DNA of 64,000 nucleotides from UBA2112 sp964596695 (GCA_964596695.1 CAZQVE010000004.1:1-64000); one strand, 5' to 3'. Counted from the stretch's first letter, positions 49,291 to 58,807 are shown. The notes: generated by a model from the sequence alone, not told the origin. Numbers and translations are program-made.

Positions 49291-50577
49291 TTACGCTTCT
49301 TCAAACAACGTTGCAAGTTTATTGTTCAGTGTCACCAATTCTTTGCGCTCGCCACTACTGACACCCGCCAGAACCTGAATATTATGGCTTATAAAGTCGC
49401 GGGCAGTTTCAATCATGCATTCCCTCGTCGTGTTCCGTATAGAATCCGGCACCTTTTCGTACTCCTTGACGACATCGTCGGCAAAATAACGGTTCGTGTA
49501 GAAGTTACTGATTTGCGAAACTGTTTGTGCGCCCATCTGATGACGACCGAGCGCGTATGACTTCGCGGCGTCGATCTCAGCCTCGCTGATCTTGCCATCA
49601 AGCACGGCCTTGAGTTCGCGGACAATAATCTCAAACAGTGCGTCAGACGTTTCGAGGTTTACTTGGCCGCCAAAGTCCCACGACGAGTCATGAAAACCAA
49701 CTGACGTGTCGCTAAACATGCCGTACGCCAAGCCTTGTTTGCGTGCAGCACCGTAAATCCGAGATGTCATGGTACCTGTCAAAATATGATCCAAACAGTT
49801 CATGGCGTCCGACTCTTCATCGCTCAACTCACGCGGTACGATCATCGACCATGCGAATGTCAGATTTGACGCCTCCTTGCGGCGAATCAACGTCGGATTT
49901 CCGCTATGGAAATCGTCATGCGGCACCTCGAATCGTTCGCCGCGCGGAAGTTCCCACTCCTCCAACTGGCGCTTAATCTCGCTTTTGCGCCCCTGTAATT
50001 TGCCGGATATGACGAATCGCATGTTTGCGGCCGTGTGCGTCCTGGCGTGATGCTCTTTGATATGATGAAGTTTCACTCGTTGAATGGTTCGTAGCCGTTG
50101 ATTAAACGTCAGGACATCTTCGCCGAGCAGCTGCTGCACTTTTGGCCATAGCACTCGGTTGTGATTGTTCAAGAAGCCGGTCAGCTCGCTGCGGACATTG
50201 CCCTTTTCAGCCTCTAGCTCGACATTGTTGAATCGTGGTTGGCATATTGAAAGACGTTGTAATTCAAAAATTCTCTCCCATTCAAAATCCGCGCAATCCG
50301 CCAAATACACCATACTCAAGTCGCTGGTGTAAGCGTTGTGGTACGCGCCGTTTTTCGTGAACTCAGACTCAAACTCGTGTTCAGACTTGAACTCCGCATT
50401 GGCACCAAATGCCATATGCTCCATCACGTGCGCCGCCTCATAGACGTTCTTATTCTTCACGTATCGGTTGCCTGCGCGGAATTGGAACTGAAAGCTCATG
50501 ACCGTGGCGCCGGGCACGTCGATCAACAAACCTTTCGCTCCATTTTTTAGCCGGACTTCTTCGACGGTATGCTTCAT
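49291..50577 (-). CDS. M16-family zinc peptidase
   Basis: The 428-residue product has the inverted zinc motif HVMEH (residues 50-54) in the context YEAAHVMEHMAFG, with the distal Glu likely in ELEAEKGNVRSEL. The second half resembles the inactive partner domain (LAYGMFSDTSVGFHDSSWDFGG). Peptidases of this family remove signal or processing peptides. No signal peptide is seen, so it acts in the cytoplasm. The ATG overlaps the secA stop by four bases. Confidence 0.88.
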   Translation of the reverse strand: MKHTVEEVRLKNGAKGLLIDVPGATVMSFQFQFRAGNRYVKNKNVYEAAHVMEHMAFGANAEFKSEHEFESEFTKNGAYHNAYTSDLSMVYLADCADFEWERIFELQRLSICQPRFNNVELEAEKGNVRSELTGFLNNHNRVLWPKVQQLLGEDVLTFNQRLRTIQRVKLHHIKEHHARTHTAANMRFVISGKLQGRKSEIKRQLEEWELPRGERFEVPHDDFHSGNPTLIRRKEASNLTFAWSMIVPRELSDEESDAMNCLDHILTGTMTSRIYGAARKQGLAYGMFSDTSVGFHDSSWDFGGQVNLETSDALFEIIVRELKAVLDGKISEAEIDAAKSYALGRHQMGAQTVSQISNFYTNRYFADDVVKEYEKVPDSIRNTTRECMIETARDFISHNIQVLAGVSSGERKELVTLNNKLATLFEEA

Positions 50578-53189
50578 CGTCGACTCTTCTTGCGGTTTTG
50601 ACGCTGTGCCTTCTTCTTTTTGCGCGCTTGGTTGCGAACCCTGTTTTCGTCTTTTTGTTTCTTGACGGCCGAGAAGTCATCGTCGCGATTCAGTTCGCCA
50701 TTCGTAATTTCGTTGACACCCCGTTCGACTGAGTCTTCAGCTAAACGCGTCAGTTCAGTCTCGTGCTCCTCTTCGGATCGCGCCATGAAATCGCTTGGGT
50801 GAACATGCATGACGGCGCCCAATACTTCATCACGCAGTGTCGCTTGCAGACTATCGAAGAGCTTGGCACTCTCTGAGCGATACTCCACCAGTGGGTCTCG
50901 CTGTCCGACTGAGCGCCAGTGGATACCTTCGCGCAAGTGCTGCATATTTTCGAGATGCTGCATCCATAGGCTATCCAAAACCTGCAGATAGACATCACGT
51001 TCAACCTTACGGAGAATCTCGGCTGTCAGTTCGTTCTCTTTAGCCGTGTAGAGCTTTTCAACCTCTGTCTTAGCCTTTTCTAGACGTACTTTGTCGCGCT
51101 TTTCGGCACCGATTTTTGCGAGCTCCGCGTCATTCACCGGAAATGTTACGCCGAACTCTTCGACGAATTTCGGATTATTTTTAGCAGGCAGTGCAGTAAG
51201 TTCGGCCACTTTGTCGTTCATAAGCCGTTCGATTTCCGGCTTAATGTTGTCACCCTCTAATATCTTGCGGCGCATCGTGTAGACGACGCGACGATGGCGA
51301 TTGATGACATTGTCATACTGGACGACGTTCTTACGGATGTCATAATTGTAGCCTTCGACACGCTTCTGCGCTGCTTCCAAGGTCTTGCTGACGGCTTTGT
51401 TTTGGATCGGGGTACTTTCGTCTACGCCAAGCCGGTTCATTAAGCCAGCGATACGTTCACCTTGGAAAATACGCATGAGGTCGTCCTCGGTCGATACGTA
51501 AAATTGCGTATCGCCTGGATCACCCTGACGACCACCGCGACCACGAAGCTGATTGTCGATACGACGCGACTCGTGACGTTCGCTACCGAGCACGACGAGA
51601 CCGCCAAGACCTATAACACCTTCACCTAACTTGATGTCGGTACCACGACCGGCAATGTTGGTCGCGAGCGTAATCGCGCCCTTTTCACCAGCCTTTTCGA
51701 TGATAGCCGCCTCACGCTCATTGTTTTTGGCGTTCAGGATTTCGTATTTGATACCTTCTTTTCGCAGGTAGTTGGCAATTAACTCGTTTTTAGCGATAGA
51801 TGCGCTTCCCACGAGTACTGGTCGGCCGGCTTCATGGTATTCTTTGATTGCTTGCGCAACCGCCTTTAGCTTGCCTGCTTCGGTCTTGAATATAAGATCT
51901 TCGTGATCGATACGCGTAATCGGCTTGTTTGGCGGTACCTGAACGACGTCCAGGCTATAGATTTGCTGGAACTCTTCTGCCTCAGTGAATGCCGTACCAG
52001 TCATACCGGATAGCTTGTTATATAGACGGAAGTAATTTTGGAACGAAATCGTGGCAAGTGTCATGCTTTCTTGTAATACTGGTACGTTCTCCTTGGCCTC
52101 GATAGCCTGGTGAAGCCCCTCGTTATAGCGACGACCCTGCATAAGACGACCGGTATGTTCGTCGACGATAATTACCTCGCCGTCATTCGTGACAACGTAA
52201 TCTTTATCCCGACGGAACAATGTCTGGGCTTTTAGCGCCTGGTCCATATGGTACACCGAACGGACATAGTCTGGACTATACAAGTTTTTTATGCCGAGCA
52301 TCTTCTGAACTTTTTCAACACCGTCGTCGCTCAGCGAAACCGTTCGGCGTTTTTCGTCCAAAACATAATCAGCAGGTACAAGCTTATCTGCAATTTTAGC
52401 GAACTGGTAATAACTATCGGGATTTTCGGCTGCCGGCGCACTGATGATCAGCGGTGTCCGCGCCTCATCGATAAGGATACTGTCAACCTCGTCCACGATC
52501 GCAAAGTTCAGTTCACGCTGCCGCAACTCGTCTATCTCGTTCACCATGTTGTCACGCAAATAATCAAAGCCGAATTCATTGTTCGTACCATACGTAATGT
52601 CGGCCGCGTACGCTTCCTTGCGTGTTACGGGACGCAGCTTACGCATGCGCGGATCGTCGTGCTTTTCGTTGTCATACTCTGGATCATAGACAAACGATGC
52701 GTCATTAATAATAACTCCCGTAGACAATCCGAGGAAATGATACAGCTCACCCATCCAGCCAGCATCACGCTGTGCTAGATAATCGTTAACCGTTACCAAG
52801 TGGACACCCTTGCCTTCGAGGGCGTTGAGATACACAGGCAGCGTCGCTACCAAGGTTTTACCCTCACCGGTTTTCATCTCTGCTACGTTGCCATCATGCA
52901 GTGCCATACCGCCAATCAACTGCACATCGAAGTGACGCATACCGAGTACGCGTTCGCTTGCCTCGCGTACCAGCGCGAAGGCATCTGGCAGGACATCGTC
53001 GAGTTTCACACCCTTCTTGTCGAGCCGTTTTCGCAATACGTCAGTCTGCTTCTTTAGCTCAGGCTTGCTCATCGCTTGGTATTTTTCAGCTAACGCATTG
53101 ATGGCGCCGACTCTCTTCTCCAAGCCCTTAAGAATCCGCTTTTGCGGATCACCGAAAATTTTTGTCAGTACTGTTTGTCGATTGACCAT
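50574..53189 (-). CDS. secA: preprotein translocase ATPase SecA
   Basis: Motor of the Sec export channel. The 871-residue product has Walker A in MKTGEGKTLVATLP, the DEAD-type VDEVDSILIDEARTPLIIS, GTDIKLGEGV and the cross-linking/wing regions. It ends in a basic tail (RKKKKAQRQNRKKSRR) instead of the Cys-rich zinc-binding C terminus of many SecA proteins. A TATAAT box lies at 53268-53273 and GGGAG precedes the ATG. It follows hpf, a common order. Confidence 0.95.
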   Translation of the reverse strand: MVNRQTVLTKIFGDPQKRILKGLEKRVGAINALAEKYQAMSKPELKKQTDVLRKRLDKKGVKLDDVLPDAFALVREASERVLGMRHFDVQLIGGMALHDGNVAEMKTGEGKTLVATLPVYLNALEGKGVHLVTVNDYLAQRDAGWMGELYHFLGLSTGVIINDASFVYDPEYDNEKHDDPRMRKLRPVTRKEAYAADITYGTNNEFGFDYLRDNMVNEIDELRQRELNFAIVDEVDSILIDEARTPLIISAPAAENPDSYYQFAKIADKLVPADYVLDEKRRTVSLSDDGVEKVQKMLGIKNLYSPDYVRSVYHMDQALKAQTLFRRDKDYVVTNDGEVIIVDEHTGRLMQGRRYNEGLHQAIEAKENVPVLQESMTLATISFQNYFRLYNKLSGMTGTAFTEAEEFQQIYSLDVVQVPPNKPITRIDHEDLIFKTEAGKLKAVAQAIKEYHEAGRPVLVGSASIAKNELIANYLRKEGIKYEILNAKNNEREAAIIEKAGEKGAITLATNIAGRGTDIKLGEGVIGLGGLVVLGSERHESRRIDNQLRGRGGRQGDPGDTQFYVSTEDDLMRIFQGERIAGLMNRLGVDESTPIQNKAVSKTLEAAQKRVEGYNYDIRKNVVQYDNVINRHRRVVYTMRRKILEGDNIKPEIERLMNDKVAELTALPAKNNPKFVEEFGVTFPVNDAELAKIGAEKRDKVRLEKAKTEVEKLYTAKENELTAEILRKVERDVYLQVLDSLWMQHLENMQHLREGIHWRSVGQRDPLVEYRSESAKLFDSLQATLRDEVLGAVMHVHPSDFMARSEEEHETELTRLAEDSVERGVNEITNGELNRDDDFSAVKKQKDENRVRNQARKKKKAQRQNRKKSRR

Positions 53190-53284
53190 AAAAGCCCTAC
53201 TCCCTGCCGTTTAGAAACTATCTGGAAGTATTTCCCGATACTCTCTACCTGAAAATAACTAGATATTATTATAGCCTACTTGTT

Positions 53285-53306
53285 CGAAAATAACACCTGA
53301 TTTTCG
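53285..53306 (-). terminator. weak hairpin after hpf
   Basis: A 7-bp stem CGAAAAT/ATTTTCG directly follows the hpf stop on the minus strand. There is no U-tract, so termination would be partial and secA may still be read from upstream. Confidence 0.35.
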
Positions 53307-53696
53307 TTAAATTTCAGCTGTTTCGATAGTCTCGGTGGTGTAGTCACGCTTGAACCGCGCCAACATGGTTCGACGGCCAGAGCGACGTTTGGCTTCTGTT
53401 TTGTACTTGTGCAGCTGTGCTGCCAGTTTTGCTTCAACGATATCGAGAGCCGCGAGAATGTTCACCGTAGAATCTTTAGCAGCAAGCGTTTTGCTCGGTA
53501 CTTTGACTATGACTTCAGCTTCGTATTTGTTGCCGTGCGCACGATTTACCTCCCGCAAAACAACTTCCGCACTGGCCGTCTTGCGCGCGTGCCGTGGCAA
53601 ATAGCGATCCAATCGGCTGATTTTCTTTATGACGTATTTCTTGGTTGATTCATCAACATCGTACTTGACTCCGGTGATAGAAATTCTATTGATCAT
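53307..53696 (-). CDS. hpf: ribosome hibernation-promoting factor
   Basis: The 129-residue product has the HPF/RaiA domain: ISITGVKYDVDESTKKYVIKKISRLDRYL, ASAEVVLREVNRAHGNKYEAEVIVKVPSKTL and DIVEAKLAAQLHKYK. It lacks the long C-terminal dimerisation domain, so it is of the short or intermediate type. The ATG at 53696 follows AAGGGAG; the long frame upstream of it runs antisense through a methyltransferase gene and is rejected. TATAAT is at 53722-53727. Confidence 0.9.
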   Translation of the reverse strand: MINRISITGVKYDVDESTKKYVIKKISRLDRYLPRHARKTASAEVVLREVNRAHGNKYEAEVIVKVPSKTLAAKDSTVNILAALDIVEAKLAAQLHKYKTEAKRRSGRRTMLARFKRDYTTETIETAEI

Positions 53697-53829
53697 GTAC
53701 GCTCCCTTGTTACCTATTCTTATTATACGATATTTTCTGTATTTGATAAACCAGCATAAGGAGTTTCCTTCTCCTCCATGGGTGTGTATTATTGGGTGCA
53801 ATAGGAAAATAGACGCAGAGGGAGTAATT

Positions 53830-54495
53830 ATGAGCGAATATGCAGGATCAATGTTTTCACGAAGCGAGGACGCGGGAATCGAGCTCGTGCCAGAGAATGC
53901 CGAGCGTATACTGAGCGTTGGTATATCTACCGGTGGTATCGCGGAAATGCGCATGGCCGAAGATAATCCTGACGCACTGATAATAGCAACTACTATCGAC
54001 AACGAAGGCGCGGCCTTTGCCGAAAATCTTATCGAGGAGAATGGCCTTAGCGAGCGTATTTTCACGAGAGTCGAGGATGTCACCGACCCTCTCCCATACC
54101 TGGATGAGTCGTTCGATTACGTTTATGCGCGGCTTGTACTTCATTACCTGTCAAAGCCCGACTTAGCCATGGCGCTCGATGGTCTGCACCGTGTCGTCAA
54201 GAATAAAGGCCGACTGTTCGCCGTCGTCCGTTCAACCGACTGCCCAGATGCAAAACAATCCGGCTCAACCTACGACCCGGAGACTGGATTTACGACATGC
54301 ACAGGCAAAAACGGCGATACTTACTCCCGTTATTACCATACCGAGTCCAGCATAGCTGACGCCGTCGCCGCAGCGGGCTTTACCGTAGACTCGACAAAGT
54401 CTTATGACGAACAGCTATTCATAGATTTTAAGCGCACACAAGCCGCTGAACACACCGACAACGTCGTAGAGCTTGTCGCGACAAAGCACGCGTAA
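53830..54495 (+). CDS. class I SAM-dependent methyltransferase
   Basis: The ATG at 53830 follows GGAG at a good distance; the longer open frame is antisense to hpf. The 221-residue product has a SAM-binding region (RILSVGISTGGIAEMRMAED) that is looser than usual, then VEDVTDPLPYLDESFDYVYARLVLHYLS, VVKNKGRLFAVVRS and a C-terminal strand. It resembles the ubiE/Mettl type; substrate unknown. Confidence 0.75.
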   Translation: MSEYAGSMFSRSEDAGIELVPENAERILSVGISTGGIAEMRMAEDNPDALIIATTIDNEGAAFAENLIEENGLSERIFTRVEDVTDPLPYLDESFDYVYARLVLHYLSKPDLAMALDGLHRVVKNKGRLFAVVRSTDCPDAKQSGSTYDPETGFTTCTGKNGDTYSRYYHTESSIADAVAAAGFTVDSTKSYDEQLFIDFKRTQAAEHTDNVVELVATKHA

Positions 54496-54512
54496 AACAC
54501 GCGAGCCTCGTT

Positions 54513-54550
54513 CACGAAATAATGCCATCATATGATGGCATTATTTCGTG
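54513..54550. terminator. 38-bp perfect palindrome between methyltransferase and tRNA genes
   Basis: CACGAAATAATGCCATCAT and its complement meet without spacer. It can terminate both converging transcripts. Its right end overlaps the encoded CCA end of tRNA-Pro by two bases. Confidence 0.7.
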
Positions 54551-54625
54551 GTCGGGGTGATCCGATTTGAACGGACGACCTCACCGTCCCGAACGGTGCG
54601 CGCTACCGAGCTGCGCCACACCCCG
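54549..54625 (-). tRNA. tRNA-Pro (anticodon CGG)
   Basis: On the minus strand a complete 77-base cloverleaf with encoded CCA: acceptor CGGGGTG/CACCCCG, D arm with GCGCAGCTCGGTAGCGC, anticodon stem CACCG/CGGTG around TTCGGGA (anticodon CGG) and T arm GTCCGTTCAAATCGGAT. TATAAT lies at 54637-54642, a few bases before the 5' end. Confidence 0.95.
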
Positions 54626-54649
54626 ACATATTTGTGATTATACCCCAGT

Positions 54650-54821
54650 TCACCACACACCTCCATATTGTCCTAAGCGGCACGCGAACGGTGCGGCCAC
54701 GTTCCGCGGCCCCTTCGCCACGTCTTTCAAAACAAGTTTTGAAGAGTGGCCTCCCTTGCGGACTGCCACCGGCAGTCCTCACTACCGAGCTGCGCCACAC
54801 CCCGACAATAATAAAATTATA
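54650..54821 (-). repeat. promoter-linked 5' half copy of tRNA-Pro with hairpins
   Basis: 26 bases (54782-54807) are identical to the 5' part of tRNA-Pro (54603-54628). A TATAAT box (54816-54821) precedes this copy as it does the real tRNA. After the copied D arm the sequence departs into hairpins: GGACTGCC/GGCAGTCC and GCCAC/GTGGC around TTCAAAAC/GTTTTGAA. No T arm or 3' half is present, so it is not a functional tRNA. Confidence 0.65.
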
Positions 54822-55425
54822 CATCTTTATTTGATAAATACTCCAGAGCTCTTACTTGCGAACCATCAAGTCCAAGCTCTGCGATATCAAAATACTGATA
54901 TCCATACTTTTTGCATTCATCAATCATCAATTTACTACGCTCAACATTCATGGCTGCCCATTTACGAATCGCTTCGTCGGTATATTTTTCATCCCGCATC
55001 CAGTTGCCATATTCAGCAGTATCTCGAATATGGAGCACTCGCTCTGCATGATCGATAGAAGTATCGACGAGAAATACCGCACGGTGCTCTAATGGATAAT
55101 CTTTCAACATCGATGGCCATAACGGACCGTCAACAAGTACATCATCGTTCGCAAACGTGACAGAGTCAAAATATTTTTGCAGAAAATTCCATACGACCAT
55201 GTCGCGACGACGAAACCTCGCTATTCTCTTGCTTGGTGGATCATCCTCTGATGTCGGGTCTACGATTTTATCAAACACATCAGGTAGCCACTCCGGCTGT
55301 GACGTCTCACGGATTGCCACTCTTGTAGAATCTCCAGATAAGACCTGTCCATCGAATCCGACGCGAAACTGACGTGCAAGTGTCGATTTACCACACCGCG
55401 CCGAACCTCCAATAATGTAGATCAT
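54817..55425 (-). CDS. P-loop nucleoside kinase-like protein
   Basis: The 202-residue product starts with MIYIIGGSARCGKSTLARQF, a Walker A loop, followed by a possible LID-like region with Arg clusters (PPSKRIARFRRRD), VDGPLWPSML and FLVDTSIDHAERVLHIRD. It resembles small P-loop kinases (AAA_33/adenylate-kinase-like) but the substrate is unclear. The ATG shares a base with the serS stop (TAATG), so it is co-translated with serS. Confidence 0.68.
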   Translation of the reverse strand: MIYIIGGSARCGKSTLARQFRVGFDGQVLSGDSTRVAIRETSQPEWLPDVFDKIVDPTSEDDPPSKRIARFRRRDMVVWNFLQKYFDSVTFANDDVLVDGPLWPSMLKDYPLEHRAVFLVDTSIDHAERVLHIRDTAEYGNWMRDEKYTDEAIRKWAAMNVERSKLMIDECKKYGYQYFDIAELGLDGSQVRALEYLSNKDV

Positions 55426-56669
55426 TACAAAACTTCGCGATTATTAAGATATGGACGCAAAACTTCCGGTACTTTCAGCGCGCCGTCCGGCTGCTGGTAG
55501 TGCTCAATGATCGCTACCAGTGAACGTGCCAAGCTCACAGCCGTGCCGTTCAAAGTATGAACAACTTCAAGCGTGCCATCCTGACGACGAACGCGAATAT
55601 TCAAATTGCGCGCCTGGAAGTCCGTACAGTTACTGCAGCTCGTCAGCTCGCGGTACATTTCATCGACTGGTGACCAGTATTCGATATCGTATTTCTTGGC
55701 AGCTGGAGCGCCTAGATCGCCAGTCGCGATATTGATCACGTGATATGGGATACCAATTGCCTGCCATATTTCTTCCTCGATAGCGAGGAGCTTTTCGTGC
55801 ACTTCCTTACTCTGTTCCGGCGTGGTAAAGGCGTACATTTCGAGCTTGTTGAACTGATGTACGCGGAAGAGTCCGCGAGTGTGCTTACCATACGTACCCG
55901 CCTCTTTACGGTAGCTCGGACTATAGCCCGCATACAGTAGCGGCAGATCCGCCTCATCGATAATTTCATCGGCGTGATAGCCAGTGAGTGGCATTTCAGC
56001 CGTCGCGATCAATGACAAATCCTCTCCCTCGATATAGTATTCATCAGACTGGTCGCTGGTACGCGGCGCAAATCCTGTACCTGTTGCCGTGCGGCTATTG
56101 ACCATGTGCGGCACGGTCATATATCTGAAGCCCTTATCGAGTAGTACGGAGAGCGCGTACTGTGTAATCGCGTTTTCGAGCAGCGCTAGATCACCCTTCA
56201 AGTAGTAGAATTTTGCACCCGCAACCTTGGCGCCGCGCTCAAAATCAACCCACTCGCGCTTGGTGGCAAAATCCAAGTGATCGGTTGCGCCATTTTTTTG
56301 TTCGCCCCAAGTCTTAATCTCGACACTATTCTCTTCACCGCCAATTGGCACATCCTCAAACACCATGTTTGGCAGTTGCCCCAAAAGGTCGCTGAACTTT
56401 TTATCCGATTCATTCAGGTAACCTTCCCGTTCCGCGAGCTCGATTTTGATCTGCTTACCCTCATCAATCGTTTCCTGATCCGGTTTGCCACCCTTCATCT
56501 TGGCGGCATTTTGGTTGCGGCGTTCACGCAGTTCGTCGACTTGCTGTTGCAGCGTACGACGCTCGTCGTCGAGAGCAACTAATTTGTTCACATCGATGTC
56601 GTAGCCTTTATTTTTGGCGTTCTGCGCCACTAATTCAGGGTTTTCACGGACTAAGCGGATATCAATCAT
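55425..56669 (-). CDS. serS: seryl-tRNA synthetase
   Basis: Charges tRNA-Ser. The 414-residue product has the N-terminal helical arm (IDIRLVRENPELV, long coiled coil to about residue 100) and the class II core with SPSYRKEAGTYGKHTRGLFRVHQFNKLE (motif 2), and the ending LNGTAVSLARSLVAIIEHYQ (motif 3). TATAAT ends six bases before the ATG, a leaderless start. Confidence 0.95.
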   Translation of the reverse strand: MIDIRLVRENPELVAQNAKNKGYDIDVNKLVALDDERRTLQQQVDELRERRNQNAAKMKGGKPDQETIDEGKQIKIELAEREGYLNESDKKFSDLLGQLPNMVFEDVPIGGEENSVEIKTWGEQKNGATDHLDFATKREWVDFERGAKVAGAKFYYLKGDLALLENAITQYALSVLLDKGFRYMTVPHMVNSRTATGTGFAPRTSDQSDEYYIEGEDLSLIATAEMPLTGYHADEIIDEADLPLLYAGYSPSYRKEAGTYGKHTRGLFRVHQFNKLEMYAFTTPEQSKEVHEKLLAIEEEIWQAIGIPYHVINIATGDLGAPAAKKYDIEYWSPVDEMYRELTSCSNCTDFQARNLNIRVRRQDGTLEVVHTLNGTAVSLARSLVAIIEHYQQPDGALKVPEVLRPYLNNREVL

Positions 56670-56704
56670 ATTGTCATTATAACAGATACGGTATACGGTG
56701 CATA

Positions 56705-56798
56705 CGACATGTGAAGTCGGAGCCGCGCCAAAGGTGCGCGTGCGTGGTACGCACTTTAGCGAGGTGGAATTCTCTACGAATTCGTCTCGGAGAGAATT
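56705..56798. other. cluster of hairpins between serS and the ABC permease
   Basis: Short stems follow one another: CGAC/GTCG (56705-56719), GTGCGT/ACGCAC (56740-56754) and AATTCTCT/AGAGAATT (56768-56798). The stretch lies downstream of the permease stop and upstream of the serS promoter. None has a clear U-tract. Confidence 0.45.
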
Positions 56799-56813
56799 GG
56801 AGGGGCAAAGTCC

Positions 56814-58091
56814 TTACTCAGTACGTAGGGCTTCTATCGGATCAAGCTTGGCAGCCTTCCGCGCTGGCAAAATACCCGCGCCGACAGATACAAGCATAAG
56901 TCCGACTATAACAACGACGAATACCCATGGCTCAAAGATAAGAAGATTCGTATGCTCGCCCAGTGTCAGCACATCCCTTATCCATGGGTTGAGCGCCGTA
57001 CCTACCCCATAGGCCAGCCCCGACCCTATCGCCCCGCCCAGAAAACCGATCCATGCAGCCTCAAGCTTAAACAAACGACCAACATCTCGCCGCCGCATAC
57101 CGAGTGCTTTCATAAGACCGATCTGCTGCGTCCGCTCGAGCACGCTGATGTACTGTGTATTAATGATGCCGAACACCGATGTCAGTACGGCTAGTGCGCC
57201 GAACCCGATCAAAATCCCCTGCAATACATTAATGAACTGGAAGATGAATCCCATCAGATCCTCGGCGGTCTGAGCCTCATAGCCCTTGCTGTTAATGGCG
57301 TCTTTCACGCTCTCTACGTCGCCCTCTGAATCAGCAAGTACTGTCGCACCCATATAGGCATTCTCTATTGGCGTGCCCTTTTGGTTGTATTTGTACATAT
57401 CTCTCACGACATCGCGATTCGCTTGGAGGCCTGTCGCCGCACCTACCGACGCAAGCGCGGACTTCTTCGTGACACCGACAACTTTCAGTGAAAATGTCTT
57501 GTCGGGTACACCCGGTATCGTGGCACTGATGACGACGTCGATTGTCTTGCCTATCGCGGCGTCTGCATTACTAAACCCTAGCGCTTTGCTGTATGCTTCA
57601 GGAATGACAACATTATTACCGGTAACGTTATCGCCGCTTCCAGCCGCATATTCCTGCTTTATCGCCCCCGTAAACACCTCGACACCCGTTTGATAACGCT
57701 CCTGTCCTTCGCGTGTGACATACTTGGCGGTCACGTTGTAGATTGGCGTAACGTCCTTGACGCCGTCTATTGCCGCTATTTTATCGACGTCAGACTGCTG
57801 AAGCAGCTTCACGCTGAACCCACCACCGTAGGAGATTGTCGGATCGTCAGTATACTCCTTTGGCTGTGACGGATCGCCCGTCCTATCCTGTTTTGGCTGG
57901 ACGTACAGCTCGCGAACGTTCGTATTACTCTTCACGATGTCTTCGGCATACTGCTTACCGCCTGTACCAGCCGCCAAACTCAAGGTAATAGTAAACGCGC
58001 CGACACCAATCGCTAGGCTCGTTAGCAGTGTTCGGGCTTTCGCGCTCTTCAGGCTTCGTCCGGCTCGCCGCGTAATATCTCTTATTCTCAT
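56814..58091 (-). CDS. MacB/FtsX-type ABC transporter permease
   Basis: The 425-residue product has an N-terminal membrane helix (about residues 20-42), a large extracytoplasmic MacB-PCD-like domain of about 220 residues and three C-terminal helices with the FtsX-type region VFGIINTQYISVLERTQQIGLMKALGMRRRDVG. Such permeases export peptides or drive envelope processes mechanically. Overlap of one base with the ATPase gene marks them as a pair. Substrate unknown. Confidence 0.85.
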   Translation of the reverse strand: MRIRDITRRAGRSLKSAKARTLLTSLAIGVGAFTITLSLAAGTGGKQYAEDIVKSNTNVRELYVQPKQDRTGDPSQPKEYTDDPTISYGGGFSVKLLQQSDVDKIAAIDGVKDVTPIYNVTAKYVTREGQERYQTGVEVFTGAIKQEYAAGSGDNVTGNNVVIPEAYSKALGFSNADAAIGKTIDVVISATIPGVPDKTFSLKVVGVTKKSALASVGAATGLQANRDVVRDMYKYNQKGTPIENAYMGATVLADSEGDVESVKDAINSKGYEAQTAEDLMGFIFQFINVLQGILIGFGALAVLTSVFGIINTQYISVLERTQQIGLMKALGMRRRDVGRLFKLEAAWIGFLGGAIGSGLAYGVGTALNPWIRDVLTLGEHTNLLIFEPWVFVVVIVGLMLVSVGAGILPARKAAKLDPIEALRTE

Positions 58092-58807
58092 TACGCAATC
58101 CTCCTCGCAGACTTATGCGCAGGGGCGGCTTTCGCATGATGAACTGACGTGAGCTTGCCGTCCTTAATGTTAATCCGTATGTCGCATCTCCGGGCAAGAT
58201 CCGCATCGTGAGTGACAATAATCAGCGTAACGCCGTTTTTCTTGTTATAGCCGAATAAGATGTCTTCGACTTTTTCGCCGGTAACGCTATCGAGATTACC
58301 CGTTGGTTCGTCCGCGAAGATAATACGCGGCTCGTTCACGATTGCCCTAGCAATCGCCAGCCGCTGCTTTTGACCACCAGATAAATTCTTGGCTTTTGAC
58401 TTTATCTTGTCATCCAGCTCAACCGCCTTGAGCGCCTTTGTCACGCGCTGCTTTCTCTCTTTTGTCGGCACCTTGGCGATTTCGAGCGGCAGGCTAACAT
58501 TATCAAAGCACGTCTCATTCGCCTGAACGAAAAAGGACTGGAAGATAAAGCTCATCTTGGTCGCACGAAACCTGTCGACAGCTTTTTGTTTGAGCTTCAA
58601 GATATCTTCGCCATCAATGACCACCTCGCCCTTTTCCGGCCGGTCGAGGCCGCTCATAACATGCATCAGCGTGCTCTTGCCGCTACCACTCTTGCCGACA
58701 ATAGCCACGCTAGCGCCTTCTGGTATCGCTAAATTTATATCGTCAAGGGCGGTAAACAAATTATGTTTTTTCCCGTATGTTTTTGTTACGTGTTTGACTT
58801 CTATCAC
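58091..58807 (-). CDS. MacB-type ABC transporter ATPase
   Basis: The 238-residue product has Walker A GKSGSGKSTLMHVMSGL, Q-loop FIFQSFFV, signature LSGGQKQRLAIARA and Walker B IIFADEPTGNLDSVTG. It belongs to the LolD/MacB subfamily and pairs with the permease at 56814-58091. The start is the GTG at 58807 with GGAGA upstream. Confidence 0.9.
   Translation of the reverse strand: MIEVKHVTKTYGKKHNLFTALDDINLAIPEGASVAIVGKSGSGKSTLMHVMSGLDRPEKGEVVIDGEDILKLKQKAVDRFRATKMSFIFQSFFVQANETCFDNVSLPLEIAKVPTKERKQRVTKALKAVELDDKIKSKAKNLSGGQKQRLAIARAIVNEPRIIFADEPTGNLDSVTGEKVEDILFGYNKKNGVTLIIVTHDADLARRCDIRINIKDGKLTSVHHAKAAPAHKSARRIA

Noticed and set aside
53697..54083. Long minus-strand extension upstream of hpf
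   Set aside because: It is Ser-rich, antisense to the methyltransferase gene at 53830-54495, and a good ATG with Shine-Dalgarno lies at 53696.
54650..54807. Second functional tRNA-Pro gene
   Set aside because: Only the acceptor 5' strand and D arm are copied; anticodon arm, T arm and 3' acceptor strand are missing.
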